64,000 nucleotides of DNA, taken from positions 73,401,188-73,465,187 of the forward strand of contig CM035808.1 of assembly GCA_020466095.1 (NCBI GenBank), written 5' to 3'. The DNA comes from Chlorops oryzae. Its lineage: Eukaryota > Arthropoda > Insecta > Diptera > Chloropidae. Every line of letters begins with the position of its first letter. Position 1 is the stretch's first letter. Shown one piece after another: positions 41,176 to 51,840 of the stretch. The position numbers and the translations under genes are program-made. Below the pieces are notes generated by a model. That model had not been told where the DNA came from, searched no databases, and saw only the letters and a list, made by a program, of their open reading frames with translations.

Positions 41176-43347
41176 ATGGAGGAAGAATTAGATAAACTGA
41201 GACAAACAATTAAACAATCAGAAACCGATACTGCCGTAGTGTTGGAGGCAGCGAGAGATTTACTAAAAGAAGCAGATTTAGGGCGAGAGGTTTCTCAGCT
41301 AATTAAAGATCAAATAGTGTTAGGCCAATTTTCGAAACTTGGGGAGGCATCCTTTCTTATAGACAAAGTAAGACGTCCATTGAGTGAGCAGAGCGAGACA
41401 AATAAGAAAAAAATCCAACAGTTAGAAGAAACAATAAACTGCCTAAAAAAGGACCGAAAAAGATTAAAAAACCAAATTGACGCGAGCAGGTTATTAATTG
41501 AGGAGTCTGATAAGAAAAACGAGGATCTTAAAAAAGAATTAAGCAAAGCAGCAGGGGAAAAGCTAGCAGACCAGGTTGAGAGAGACAAGGAAACCCTAAG
41601 AGAGCGAGAGGAAGAAATAAGGTGGCTGAAAGAAGAAATAGAAAACTTCAAAAAAGAATTTAGAAAAACACAGAGTCCAAACCCCAGCAGCAACAAAACG
41701 AGTCCAAAACCGCCTCCACCTCCCCCTCCACCACCGTCAACAAGTTCCCCAGGACACAAAAATAAAGAAAATAGTCCAATTAATAACGAGAAAGTAAATA
41801 TTGAGCATACAGATAGTCCAAAAATACTTCTTCAAAATAATCCAACTATTTTAAGACTGATTCCACCCCCCACGAAAAAGACTATTTCAACAGGGGTAAA
41901 CACCGAAAATATATCGAGTAGGGAAACAAATAATCAAACACCAATAGTTCCTACAGTAACAGTCACAATGGCAATTCCACCTCCAGCAGATGAATTAATG
42001 AAGAAAATAGTTAGTTTAGTGCCTTGTTTTTCTGGCGAAAATAAGTTGGAACTAAAATCAGAAGTAGCTAAGTTCGTAACAGGACTGGAACTTCTTAAGA
42101 GCATTTCACAAAATATAGCTCCTAGCGAACTGATAAAATGCGTAAAACAACGACTATCAGGGGAGGCTTTTATAAAATCGAATGAATTAATTTTCAGGAG
42201 CATAGATGAGCTGGGGAATTTCATTAAAAAACAATACCTAAAACAGAGAAGTTTAGAAATCATAAGGTTAGAATTAGAAAGAGCGAAAGAACAGGCAAAT
42301 GAAAAGGCGTCAGCATTTGGGAGAAGGATAGGAGCCTTACTAAAGGAGGCTGAGGAATGGATACGAAGCTCATGGAACGATTCTGAGGCAGTATCCGCTC
42401 TTAGCGAGTACCAAAAAATGGCAAAAAATAAGTTCGTGTTCGGAGTAAAAGACCCGTATATGCAAATCAGGCTAGAAAGCCACAGGGACAAGCCTCTCTC
42501 ATTCTTAATACAGTTAGCAGAAGAATCGGAGGACCTTCAGGCAGAAAATAGAAGACTGTATTCAAGCCAATCCATAAACCAAATAGCGGCTAACCTTCAA
42601 ACAATTACATGTTCTTTTTGCAATATCGAAGGTCATACCCGAGATATTTGCCAGCTCAGGAGAAATACTCCTTATTGCAACATTTGCTTCGAATATGGGC
42701 ATGAGCAAAAAGCAAATTGCGGACGAAAGAATATAGGGCCCAGAATTGACCCCGTGACCTGTACATATTGTAACAAGAGAGGTCATTTAGAACACAATTG
42801 TTTCAGTCGACTAAAAAACCTTTTCTGCAACATATGCAAAACTCATGGCCACGAGGCCAATAAATTTTGTAAACCAGTCTTGAACGTTCAGCGAAACCAG
42901 CAGCTTGGTACAGTAAATATTGACAGGGAATACGGAAAAGGGAATTATAACCCAGCACAAAACTATAATCGAGCGCAAAATTTTAACAATATGAACTATA
43001 ATAATGACTTTAGAACACAAAGTTATAATAAACCCCAAAATTTCAACAATAATAATCCTTTGGAACCCCAGGATAATAGTCAAATTCAAAATTTCAACCC
43101 TTTTAGAACACAAAACAACAATCAATCCTCAAATTATAACAGCAATAGGAATTATAACACGCCTGTTAGGGTGCAGAATTCGAATAATGAAACTAGTGAA
43201 AGTAGTGCAAATAATAGTCATCCAAAAGGTATGCAATGTTTTAAATGCGCAAATTTCGGACATATAGCAAGATATTGTAATAGTGCACCCCAGGAAATGA
43301 GTAGTCAGGGAAACTTCATGAGGCCCGTTAGACCGGGATGCCTTTAG
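41176..43347 (+). CDS. Gag with coiled coil and five zinc knuckles
   Basis: An ATG at 41176 follows an in-frame TAA nine bases earlier, so the start is certain. The protein is 723 residues. About residues 1-160 are a charged coiled coil. A Pro-run linker follows near 180, then a Ser/Asn/Thr-rich stretch. A capsid-like helical domain spans about 275-460 (VPCFSGENKLELKSEVAKFV). Five CCHC knuckles follow: CSFCNIEGHTRDIC, CNICFEYGHEQKANC, CTYCNKRGHLEHNC, CNICKTHGHEANKFC and, after an Asn-rich tract, CFKCANFGHIARYC. Five knuckles is unusually many. The frame is intact, consistent with recent activity and with Gag acting on its own RNA. Confidence 0.9.
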   Translation: MEEELDKLRQTIKQSETDTAVVLEAARDLLKEADLGREVSQLIKDQIVLGQFSKLGEASFLIDKVRRPLSEQSETNKKKIQQLEETINCLKKDRKRLKNQIDASRLLIEESDKKNEDLKKELSKAAGEKLADQVERDKETLREREEEIRWLKEEIENFKKEFRKTQSPNPSSNKTSPKPPPPPPPPPSTSSPGHKNKENSPINNEKVNIEHTDSPKILLQNNPTILRLIPPPTKKTISTGVNTENISSRETNNQTPIVPTVTVTMAIPPPADELMKKIVSLVPCFSGENKLELKSEVAKFVTGLELLKSISQNIAPSELIKCVKQRLSGEAFIKSNELIFRSIDELGNFIKKQYLKQRSLEIIRLELERAKEQANEKASAFGRRIGALLKEAEEWIRSSWNDSEAVSALSEYQKMAKNKFVFGVKDPYMQIRLESHRDKPLSFLIQLAEESEDLQAENRRLYSSQSINQIAANLQTITCSFCNIEGHTRDICQLRRNTPYCNICFEYGHEQKANCGRKNIGPRIDPVTCTYCNKRGHLEHNCFSRLKNLFCNICKTHGHEANKFCKPVLNVQRNQQLGTVNIDREYGKGNYNPAQNYNRAQNFNNMNYNNDFRTQSYNKPQNFNNNNPLEPQDNSQIQNFNPFRTQNNNQSSNYNSNRNYNTPVRVQNSNNETSESSANNSHPKGMQCFKCANFGHIARYCNSAPQEMSSQGNFMRPVRPGCL

Positions 43348-45140
43348 TCAGAGCAAAGTTCAAAGGCCAAATTTAGAGAATGATTTAAAGGAAAAAGAAG
43401 AAGAAATTAATGAAAAATATAAACCACTAGAAAGGAGCAAGGACGAGTTACAAGAAATAGATATAAGTAAAATTTTTTTTTGAGGAGTTGAAGAAAAAGG
43501 ATCTCGAAATAAAGATAAAAAGGATAGATAGCGAAAAGGAAAAATTAAAAAAGAATAAGAAATCCAAAAAGGTTCATTTCGCCGACGATATAGAAAATAA
43601 CTCACAAGAAAGCAATTGCAAGAATAGTTTTGAAAAACAATTAAGCAAAGAGGGGTTAAGGGTCAATAATATCACAAAGGATATCTCCTTCTACAGCGAT
43701 GATAGTCAAGATGTTTTACTACCAATTCTTGGTTCCACCAAAAGCAAGAGGATTTGTACTGCAGAAACAGGAACGGTCCAAGCTTAGGATACAAGGGTAG
43801 GAGCAGTTTGTGAAAAATCGTTATCGGAAGAGGCAGTGGTGCAGAAAAGGGAGCTCACGTTAAAAAGTAAAGAAGAAAAAGTTTTGAAGGGATTTTGTGG
43901 AACTTTAAAAAAGGAAAAGGAAGAACAGATATGTAAAATTGAAATTCTAGATGCGTTTATAGAATTTCCTTGTAAGCAAGCTAGAGTAGGAAAGGTAAAT
44001 TTGTTAATAGATACGGGATCCGATACAAGTCTAATTAAGCAGGAAGCGCTGGCAGAAAACATTAAATTAAATAAACTAGAAACAAGTAGGTTAGTAGGGG
44101 CGTTTGGGGGTACCATAACAAGCACAGGGACAACACAAATAGCGCATGCACACTACCCAGAATTAAAATTCAAATTTCAGGTGCTACCGGAGGATAGCAA
44201 CATTCCTGGGGATGGTATTTTGGGAAGAGATGAGCTATGGTCAAAATCAGTGATAGATGGCATAAACAAGGAGATCTCATTTTTTAATCTTGATAGACAG
44301 ATTGCATCACTGCCACTCATAGTTTTCAATTCTAGCGAAAAGATTTGTATTGCAGAGACAGTCACGATCAAAGCTAGGGAAGCAAAAATGGTGGCCGTAT
44401 GCGCAAAGGGGTTGTCAGGAGAAATAGTGGTTCACAAGAAAGAAATAACGCCTAATGTGTTCGGTAAATATATCTCTTTCTACAACAATGAAAGGCAAGT
44501 TGCATCACTACCATATCTGGTTTCCAATTTTAGCGATAGGATTTGTATTGCAGAGACAGTCACGGTCCAAGCTAAGGAAGCAAGAGTTGTAGCAATTTGT
44601 GCCGAAAAAATGTTAGGAGAGGTAGGAGTACATAAGGAGGAATTTATGCCAGGTCTAATAAGAAAATCGCCTAAGATTAGTGATAGAAAAGGAGTTGTTC
44701 TCATTTCGAACATCAGTGAGGTTGAAGTAAATAGAGAATCAGATAGTGAAGAATATTATAAACTCGACGAGGAAGTCGATAGAAATCGTATTGGTAGTTT
44801 AATGAACAAGAAAGATGATGTTTTATTTATAGAAGAAAATTCAAAGGAAAATTTAAAAGGCAACGCACTGAGTAGGCAACAGAATTCCGCAATAGAGGTA
44901 CCACGTTTGTCCTGGGAGGGAAATCAAGAAAGAGTTATTAGAGAAGTATTCAAGAAGTTCTTTAATACAGTAAAAGCGACCTATATTAGTTTTGTTAAAA
45001 CAGTTTTTCTCATACAAAAAAATTTAGAATGGAAAGGCGTGAACCGCCACATAAAGTCATATATGAGCGATGGTGAAATTTCAGTTTTTAAAACGAATCC
45101 CTTAGACAAAATATTCGCATACAATTTTAAAGTGGCTTAA
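43348..45140 (+). pseudogene. protease region: retroviral aspartic protease with repeated linker; two lesions
   Basis: After the Gag stop another frame continues (VQRPNLENDLKEKEEE). It shifts at the run of nine T near 43471 into the frame that reaches 45140, with one TAG at 43785-43787. The aspartic protease has LLIDTGSDTSLI near 44010 and ILGRDEL near 44220. A segment of about 65 residues, recognisable by ISFY, SLP, ICIAETVT and EARVVAIC, occurs three times: once before the protease (diverged) and twice after it. In gypsy elements the linker after the protease leads into RT, but here the frame ends without any RT block. A TAG or frameshift could be programmed or a defect. Confidence 0.8.
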
Positions 45141-45538
45141 AGATTTTTTGAATGTAAAATAGCAATTGAAAAACACAGATTTCATCACGTAAGGTGAGGT
45201 CTAACCGTTTTTAAACTTAATTATTTGAAATTAAAAGCATTGATAAGCAGAAAATAAAATCAAAAGAATTGAGCAATCAAATTAGTCAATGCATAAGCTC
45301 ATTGAAGCAACGCATTATGACAATTAAAACCAAACCGAAAGACGAAAGGTAAAAAATTAAAAGCATAATAGGACTCTTTCACATTAACCCATTTATATAT
45401 TTTATCTTTAAAGGTACACCAAGGCAGCAAAAAACAAAAAAAAAAAAAAAAAAATAGTAAGTATACAAATAACGAGCATATTTCAACCAAATAACAAACT
45501 TTAATAAAAAAAAAAAAAATAAAAAAAAAAAAATAAAA

Positions 45539-46300
45539 ATGGCTAACGTTCAAATATGCTCGTATAAAATAGGAAAACGGTCCATTCCAATAAAAATACA
45601 GGAGTACGATACACTGATTAACAACCAGTGGTTGACGGACATCCACAGCAACATATTTTTAAATTGGTTGCTCAACAAGCACGAATCAGTGAAAAATAAA
45701 GTAAACATTTTTAACTCTTTTGCTTACGAAGGCATAAAAGCGGCAGCAGAAGCCGACAAGCTCACAGCCGAAATTAGGCTTAAAAATATAGTGAAGAATG
45801 TTGATGTGGAGAATTTAGAAAATTGGGTATTTCCTATATGCGAAAAAACCCACTGGATGCTAATAATTATCAGAAAAAAACAATTATACATCTTAGATTC
45901 ACTAAAGCCCCATAGAACAGCAGAAATAAAGAAAAATATTACAAATTTTTTTAGAATAATAACGGGCACAACTGAACTAGCAATTCACTACCCCGCATGC
46001 CCTCAACAACAAAACCATGTTGATTGTGGAATATTTTTGTTGAGGTTCGCGGAACAATTTTTAATCACTTTGGAACATGAAAGAGAATATGAACCAAACG
46101 AAACGATGTTGGATAAGAACAAATTTAAATTAACTCGAGATTTTTTAGCAAAACAAATAAAAAATTGGGAATTAAAAGAAAAAGCACTATCAGAGAAAAT
46201 CACACAAGAAGAGTTCAGACATTTGTCAAAAATTGCAAAAAGCTTGTGGAAGGGAAAAGATAAAAAGAGGGTAATAAAAAAGCAAGTTAAATTGAATTGA
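45539..46300 (+). CDS. Ulp1/SENP-like cysteine protease (C48 type) in an LTR element
   Basis: ATG at 45539 in good context (AAAATGGC), 253 residues, intact. The C48-type pattern is complete: WLTDIHSNIFLNWLL near 31-46, His105 in KTHWMLIII, Asp120 in LYILDSLK, Gln157 in CPQQQNHVDC as oxyanion Gln, and Cys163 in VDCGIFLLRFAEQF. Cys minus Gln spacing of six residues matches SENP proteases. The C-terminus is Lys-rich. There is no signal peptide or membrane segment, so it is not an envelope. It occupies the position of env in gypsy elements. A role in deSUMOylation, deubiquitination or Gag processing is inference. An adenain-like protease is the alternative, but the motif spacing fits Ulp1 better. 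Confidence 0.85.
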   Translation: MANVQICSYKIGKRSIPIKIQEYDTLINNQWLTDIHSNIFLNWLLNKHESVKNKVNIFNSFAYEGIKAAAEADKLTAEIRLKNIVKNVDVENLENWVFPICEKTHWMLIIIRKKQLYILDSLKPHRTAEIKKNITNFFRIITGTTELAIHYPACPQQQNHVDCGIFLLRFAEQFLITLEHEREYEPNETMLDKNKFKLTRDFLAKQIKNWELKEKALSEKITQEEFRHLSKIAKSLWKGKDKKRVIKKQVKLN

Positions 46301-47280
46301 AAACTTTTTAAAATAACAACAAATAAGAAACAAAAAAACCGCTTCGAAATCTGCCAATAAGAACGAAAATAAGTTATTAATATGTCCACTATATATTTTA
46401 ATTAGTTCTCTAATATTGATACTAGCAAGCATTTTTACGTAAAATATAAATTACGATTCTATTGTAAACAAGAAAGAACATGTTCAATTTTTAAAATTTA
46501 GCAGTAATACAAGGTGGCGGGAAATACTGATTGTAAGGAAGCAAAAATATTATTAAAAAGGATATACAATATGAATAAAGCTAAGACTAGTAAATATTCT
46601 TACTGAAACATAAAAATTAAAACAAAAAGACCAAAATTGTAAAATAAAAAGAGAAAACGAAAAAATATATATTTAGCAATAAGAAAGGTGTCGGAAAATA
46701 ATTATACAAAGTTCCATTAGCGTTTATTTAAGTACGATATAAGATAAATTTAAATAATTGTAAGACTTTAGCAATAATGGAAAACTCTAAGTCGCATCAA
46801 CGAAAAGGAACCTCAGCACCACGAAGAAACAGCAGAATTCGAAACCGATCATGCACCACAACACAATACGCAACAGCAACCGTTTAAATCACCTCACTGT
46901 TCCACTCAACAGCACCAGCAGCAAGTGCACAAGTATAAAACGCACAACAACAATGAACGCAGTGACATCAAGTATCAAATTCATCTTTAAAACATATTCA
47001 GTGCCCAAGCCTATAAGGCATCTTAAATCATCGCATAGAGGGGGAGGGGGCAATCATGTAGTTGCCCAGCCCCAACACAACGAATGACTTAACAACAGCA
47101 GCAGTTTATCAAATCATTTCTGGTCTATTGGTGTTATCTATCTACACTGCACCACAAAAATTTTCAATATCAGAACACCAACGCCGAAGCCGTATGAACA
47201 ATTACCTTGGGAAAAACAAAAGCTCACCAAAACGATCTTATGTACATCTGAGAATGGCTACGTCACGAGGTTCGTGACTT
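46301..47280 (+). other. 3' non-coding region of the Ulp1-bearing element
   Basis: AT-rich, then from about 46779 a Gln/His/Ser/Thr-rich stretch with short frames and stops (for example 46851-47087). It may be the worn tail of a lost gene. No RT, integrase or envelope motif is visible. Confidence 0.55.
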
Positions 47281-47298
47281 CAAGGAAGGGGGGAGGGA
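47281..47298 (+). promoter_or_regulatory. polypurine tract
   Basis: AAGGAAGGGGGGAGGGA directly before the 3' LTR. It is intact and longer than usual, supporting recent reverse transcription. Confidence 0.9.
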
Positions 47299-48135
47299 TG
47301 TTGTGAGTCGTCTTTACTCACAACCCTTCTGCATTGTGTTTTGAGCTGCTTCTACTCACAACCTTTTCACGTTGACTCTGATCGACAACAAAATAAACAA
47401 ACGACCCTGAAGTGAAAGCCGACAAAACTGCAACTTCATGGTCAAGGTCGAAACAACAACAACCGACCAAGACAATTGCGAAGTCGAAGCCAATAACCGC
47501 AGCAAGTGATGAAACATGATCAGTCGCAAACGACAAACAGACGAACGGCGAAGAGTGAGACCGACGACATGCGAGAACGACGGTCAGCGAGAACGACGAT
47601 CAGCGAGAACGACGATCAAGAATAACAGCAACGTTTGCATTTTCGGAAACTTGCGGATATTGAACTAGAGCATAAAAGTGGGTCAACAATAATAAACAAC
47701 AACAACAGCTAGAACTTCAGCAACGAGAGATTGCGAAATGATCGATTTCGAAATAGGATTGCGACACAGCAAAGATGTTCCAGATTATGGAATGGCAGCG
47801 AGAAAGTGAAGACGAGACACTTTCTCCCTATATAAGCAAATGATCGATATCTGGAAGAGGACTTGCATTTTAGTTTTCAAAGTCTCAATTCGAATCGGCT
47901 GTACTCATCAAGCGGCAACAGCGACTAGAATGTGGACTTTAAGGGTTAGTTAGTATACTAGGAAGTAATTCGAGTGTAAGAAGGAGTTAAGCTTAGGAAT
48001 AATTCATGTAAAAATAAAAGGACTATAAATTAATAAAAGAGATTTATTGAATTTATTGTTTGTTTTGTTTTCTACATGAAAAAGGGATTCAGTTGTATCT
48101 TTCTTCCGGAAAATACACACGGAAACCCTTTAACA
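47299..48135 (+). repeat. 3' LTR of the Ulp1-bearing element
   Basis: Offset 7646 from the 5' LTR, same 837-bp length, one substitution noticed. It is followed by the GTAA target duplication. Confidence 0.95.
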
Positions 48136-48404
48136 GTAAATGGGAATGAAGAACTTAATGACGGATCAACAAGGCAAAAACCAAGCGCTTGGAAATCGAA
48201 TTTTAATTTTAAAAATAATAAATACTTCGTTTGAGAGCTGGTGGCGTCAATCCTCTAATCCCAGGATTAGCAGCTGCACTCCGACTTCTTTTGCGGGCTA
48301 CTTCAGAACCAATCTGACTATTAACTTTATTTATTTTAATTAATCTACGCGACCGCACGAAAAAACATGGATTAAAACCGAAAACGCGTTGTCTTTTTTT
48401 GGTC
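48136..48404. other. no gene seen
   Basis: Flank of the LTR element, with a broken frame at 48140-48343 that I do not recognise. Confidence 0.4.
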
Positions 48405-48725
48405 GTGGCCGCTGCGCAGCCGAGCCTTTAATGCACGGTGAAAGAATGCTGCTAACATAAACCTATATTTTACCTCAGCGCTAGCTCCTGAAAATGCTCT
48501 CCCCGGCTGAGACGAAGAGTGAGTGAGTAAATAGAGTCTTCGATCGCAACCGCTACAACACCCCCCGCCGTTCAGCATTCAATTGTTAAAGTAAAAGAAA
48601 TTCATGAGTTGAACTATTTTACAAAAAACAAAGAAAATTCAAATTTAGATGAATCGTTAAAACAGAAAAATAAATCAAAAAAATAATATTAAATGAAACA
48701 ACAAAAGTCAAAGAAAATATTAGCA
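48405..48725 (+). repeat. BEL-associated repeat, copy 1 (possible LTR)
   Basis: Matches 51527-51840 in the same orientation, with roughly 80-85% identity. Shared blocks include GCGATCGCAACCGCTACAAC-like sequence, TAAAAGAAATTC and GAGTTGAACTATTT. It flanks the BEL Gag at 49817-51156, as LTRs would, but no primer site follows and 1.1 kb separates it from Gag. Confidence 0.6.
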
Positions 48726-49816
48726 TTAACATTTGAGAATCCTGCCAGAAGCCCGGAAGCAGCTCCGGTGGACCATTCGGTGCAGAGAGTTCGTCCACGC
48801 GTATCAAGTGCCACGACTTTCAGCCGTTGTCCTGCTGGATTCTCAAGGGCATCAAATCTTAGTTCCAGAACACGTTAAGCGTATGCATTGAAATGGACAG
48901 ACTCTGTCTCTCACTGACTTAATACTTCGAATTGGCAGCGTGCCCGTTTTAGAGTCGGTGTGATCGGTGGTTTTTTTGTGCAAGGCAAATAGAGTGAAAA
49001 GAACAACATAGTGACCTAGCGACTCGCAATATTATTGTCGTTCCCCGTTCCCTTCAGGTGTGAACGATGAGAGGGAGTCGGCCGGTCAGCGAATTGTTTT
49101 TTTCTTTTTCGGTTCGCTGAAAGTCTTTGCGAATCAGTTTTTTTTTCTTTGCTCCATATATCAAGCGCCCTTGGTGTTGATGCGAGGGGATTAATATACG
49201 TATATGCATCGTGAAAAACATACAGTCATACTAACGTCATAGGTCAGTTTCGCCATGGTGTGTCGAAATTTGCTCCCATTCTCTTTAGCAATAGCGAACG
49301 CACATCGAACATCAAACGCCGAACATATACCGATCGAACGTGCAGTCTCGAGACTAGAGCAATAAGAGCAAAGCGTATCTTTAAGAATCTGGAGATATAA
49401 CACCACATCAACGTATGCTGTGATGCTGGCGGTCTGCTGATAGCCTGTGCATGCAACTTGTGTGATTGAAATTAAAAAGACTTTATTAAGATTTTTAACG
49501 AAAATATAAATTATTTCAACTTGTATTTTATTGCGATTTTATTGAATTCTATATAACTCTTTAATTGATTTTGGGGTTGCAGGAAGCTTACGGGGTGTTG
49601 CGAAAGTGAAAGGCCATAACTTCTTCGCTATGAAAGGCATTGAGCGAAATCTTTGTTCCACCTCGACTCTCCCGGAGCCGATCAGATAACTTCGATTGGG
49701 AAAAGTGAATTCTTAATTTGCAAGTGCGCTACGACCAGCAGTTGTCGCCGCTATACAATTCAACGAGAGTAAGACCCATTGTTGCAATCTCGATTTCCCA
49801 ATAGTTTTCTGCGATC
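48726..49816 (+). other. upstream region of BEL fragment, non-coding
   Basis: Mixed sequence with GGTCAGCGAATTG and pyrimidine runs. No open frame is recognised. It could be leader or LTR of the BEL fragment. Confidence 0.4.
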
Positions 49817-51156
49817 ATGATGGCGTCCAATTGGAATTTTAACTTTCAGCTAGAGAATCCCAATTGTGTGTGTCTTTATGCGGCTGATAGTGGTCCAGGG
49901 ACTTCGACGGAGTCCCTGCTGGAGGTCGTTGCGGAGGACATCAAGACCGCTTGGCAACGCATCAACGATGCCTGCAGTGAAGCTTGTGAAAGAGGTGAAT
50001 GGAGTGATGGAGTCATCGTACGTGCTCGGATCGCTTTGAACGAAGGTCAAAAACTCCAAGTTATAGCCCGGGCTGAACTCAGCAATATGCTATCGAAAAA
50101 AACATGCCCCAACGCAATCATGTTCTTCACATCAAGAGCTTACGGCCTGTACACAAATTAATGCTGTTGTCAGACGCCGCTGTGAAGCTCTTGAGTGCCA
50201 TTCGAAATTCAAATAATTTAAAACTCCAACTGCAGCCATTAAACAGCTTCTTCAAAAAACGAGTCCCTTACTCAAGATCGAACTACGGAACAGTATATCT
50301 TATGCAGCGGCAACCATCCTGTACGTTTATGTGATAAATTTCGCCAGTTGTCGGTCGACGAACTTGTTCAAGGTGTTTCGCAACATAAGCGATGTCTTAA
50401 CTGTCTTTCGGCCGGTCATATAAAGGTACAGTGCATTAGTACCTTTCGCTGCGGGAAGTGCCAACAACGACACCATACCTTGTTGCATTTTCCAAATGCA
50501 ACTGCAACACCGGATGGCCAAGTTTCTTCACCCCCATTGACATCTCCCTCGGAGATGGGCCCGGCACCGACGAGCCAACCGACGCATGTTTTTGCGCGAC
50601 CGAAGCCTTCGACTTTCGTGAGATTCCTTTTCACGTTCCTGGTACATGCACACGTCTCAGACAGCACGAGATCTATGCCGTTCTACTTCCAAACCTCACA
50701 TTTCGGGCTCCAGCCAAATTGGATTTAAATCAGGGTCCTAGTCACATTTCAGCGCTTAAGTTCACCGATCCGCATTTAATGAATCCTAGCCGAATCGGCG
50801 CGATCATCGGCTTCTATATTCTGTCTACGTCGTTATCCCTTGGAGTCAAAATTAATGTTGATGGCAGCTTTCTTGCACCAACTTGTGTATTCGGATGGCT
50901 TTTGAGAGGGCCTTTTGCCAACAAAACCATCGAATCTTTTACGACGTACGTCTCCTCGCGAGGCAATCATGAGTTACTTCACGAGTTGCTCAAATCAATC
51001 CGGAAACAAGAAGAGTTGCGCAATTATCCACCCGCTAACACGGTGGATCTCTGCGGCGAAGAAGTTCATCACCAAACGACGTATCGCATCCTAGAATCTG
51101 TCAATCACCAGCAACTCCACGACCTGCAAAAGGCCATTTCTGGACAAGAGTGGTGA
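49817..51156 (+). pseudogene. BEL/Pao Gag-protease fragment with frameshifts
   Basis: The first frame (49817-50161) has alpha-helical Gag-like sequence. Degraded sequence follows to about 50300. The next frame has DELVQGVSQHKRCLNCLSAG, IKVQC and FRCGKCQQRHHTLLHF, the standard zinc-knuckle block of BEL/Pao. The third frame (50458-51156) carries the protease-to-RT linker, with ISALKFTDPHLMNPSRIGAI and APTCVFGWLLRGPFANK, also typical of BEL. The catalytic DSGS-type motif is not seen. RT and integrase are absent. It is an old copy. Confidence 0.82.
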
Positions 51157-51526
51157 ATCATGTTCCCAAGCCATTTGATCCAGGAGCAGGGCTTACCGCT
51201 GTCATCAGGGGAGCGAAGGTGCCACTGACGCAACCTTCACTTTCTGGTACGTTCCGCGTATCATCATCAGAGCGTCACCGCTTACCGTCGCTTCTAAAAT
51301 TTTCGCAACACCCTCCCTCGCTCTTCTTTTTTCCCCCTTGCCCATCTGCGGCGCAAGGTCGCCCCTGCCCCGACCAAGCGATGGGAACCAGCATACCCGC
51401 ACGGCAGCCTAAAGAATCCTTGTCCATGAGATACTGCAAGAAGTCCGCATCTGCCTGCTGAACCGGAAAAGATAAGCAGAAAATATTTATTGCGTAGCGC
51501 AAGAAGGGCAGTATTTACGTTTTTGC
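51157..51526. other. no gene seen
   Basis: GC-richer stretch between the BEL fragment and the second flanking repeat. All six frames have short open stretches; none is recognisable. Confidence 0.4.
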
Positions 51527-51840
51527 CATGACCGCTGTGCAGCCGAGGCTTTAATGGACAGCGAAAGTATCGTCCTAACAAGAACCTTTATTTTGCTATA
51601 GCGATAGCTCCTCATATAGCTTTCCCCGGTGAGAAGGAGAGAAAGTGAGTTAGCAGAGTTGTTGATCACAACCGCTACAACGCGCTTCGCCGTTCCGCAT
51701 TCAATAGTTAAAATAAAAGAAATTCGTGAGTTGAACTATTTAAGAAAAACAAAGAAAATAAAAATTTTCATGAGCCGTTAAAAAAACCAAAAAATTATTT
51801 TAAGTTAAACAACAAAAATCAAAGAAAAAAAACAGCGCTA
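51527..51840 (+). repeat. BEL-associated repeat, copy 2 (possible LTR)
   Basis: Same orientation as 48405-48725. Divergence is high, so if these are LTRs the insertion is old. Confidence 0.6.

Larger units (their letters stand above)
39653..48135 (+). mobile_element. LTR element encoding Gag, aspartic protease and a Ulp1-like protease, without RT or integrase
   Basis: 8483 bp. Two 837-bp LTRs appear identical apart from one substitution seen (40285 A, 47931 T). The 4-bp flanks are GTAA (39649-39652 and 48136-48139). A primer site follows the first LTR and a strong polypurine tract precedes the second, so it moved by standard reverse transcription. Internal order is gag, protease region, Ulp1-like ORF, then about 1 kb of non-coding. 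No RT, RNase H or integrase motif is found on either strand, so it is non-autonomous and must have been mobilised in trans by a gypsy-type relative. It is the youngest insertion in the window. Confidence 0.93.

Noticed and set aside
41310..41759. 149-codon minus frame with Gly run
   Set aside because: Antisense of the Gag coiled coil and Pro-run; the plus strand is the real gene.
41934..42491. 185-codon minus frame
   Set aside because: Antisense of the Gag capsid region.
45539..46300. Envelope gene in the third ORF position
   Set aside because: No signal peptide, furin site or membrane segment; the C48 protease motifs explain the protein.
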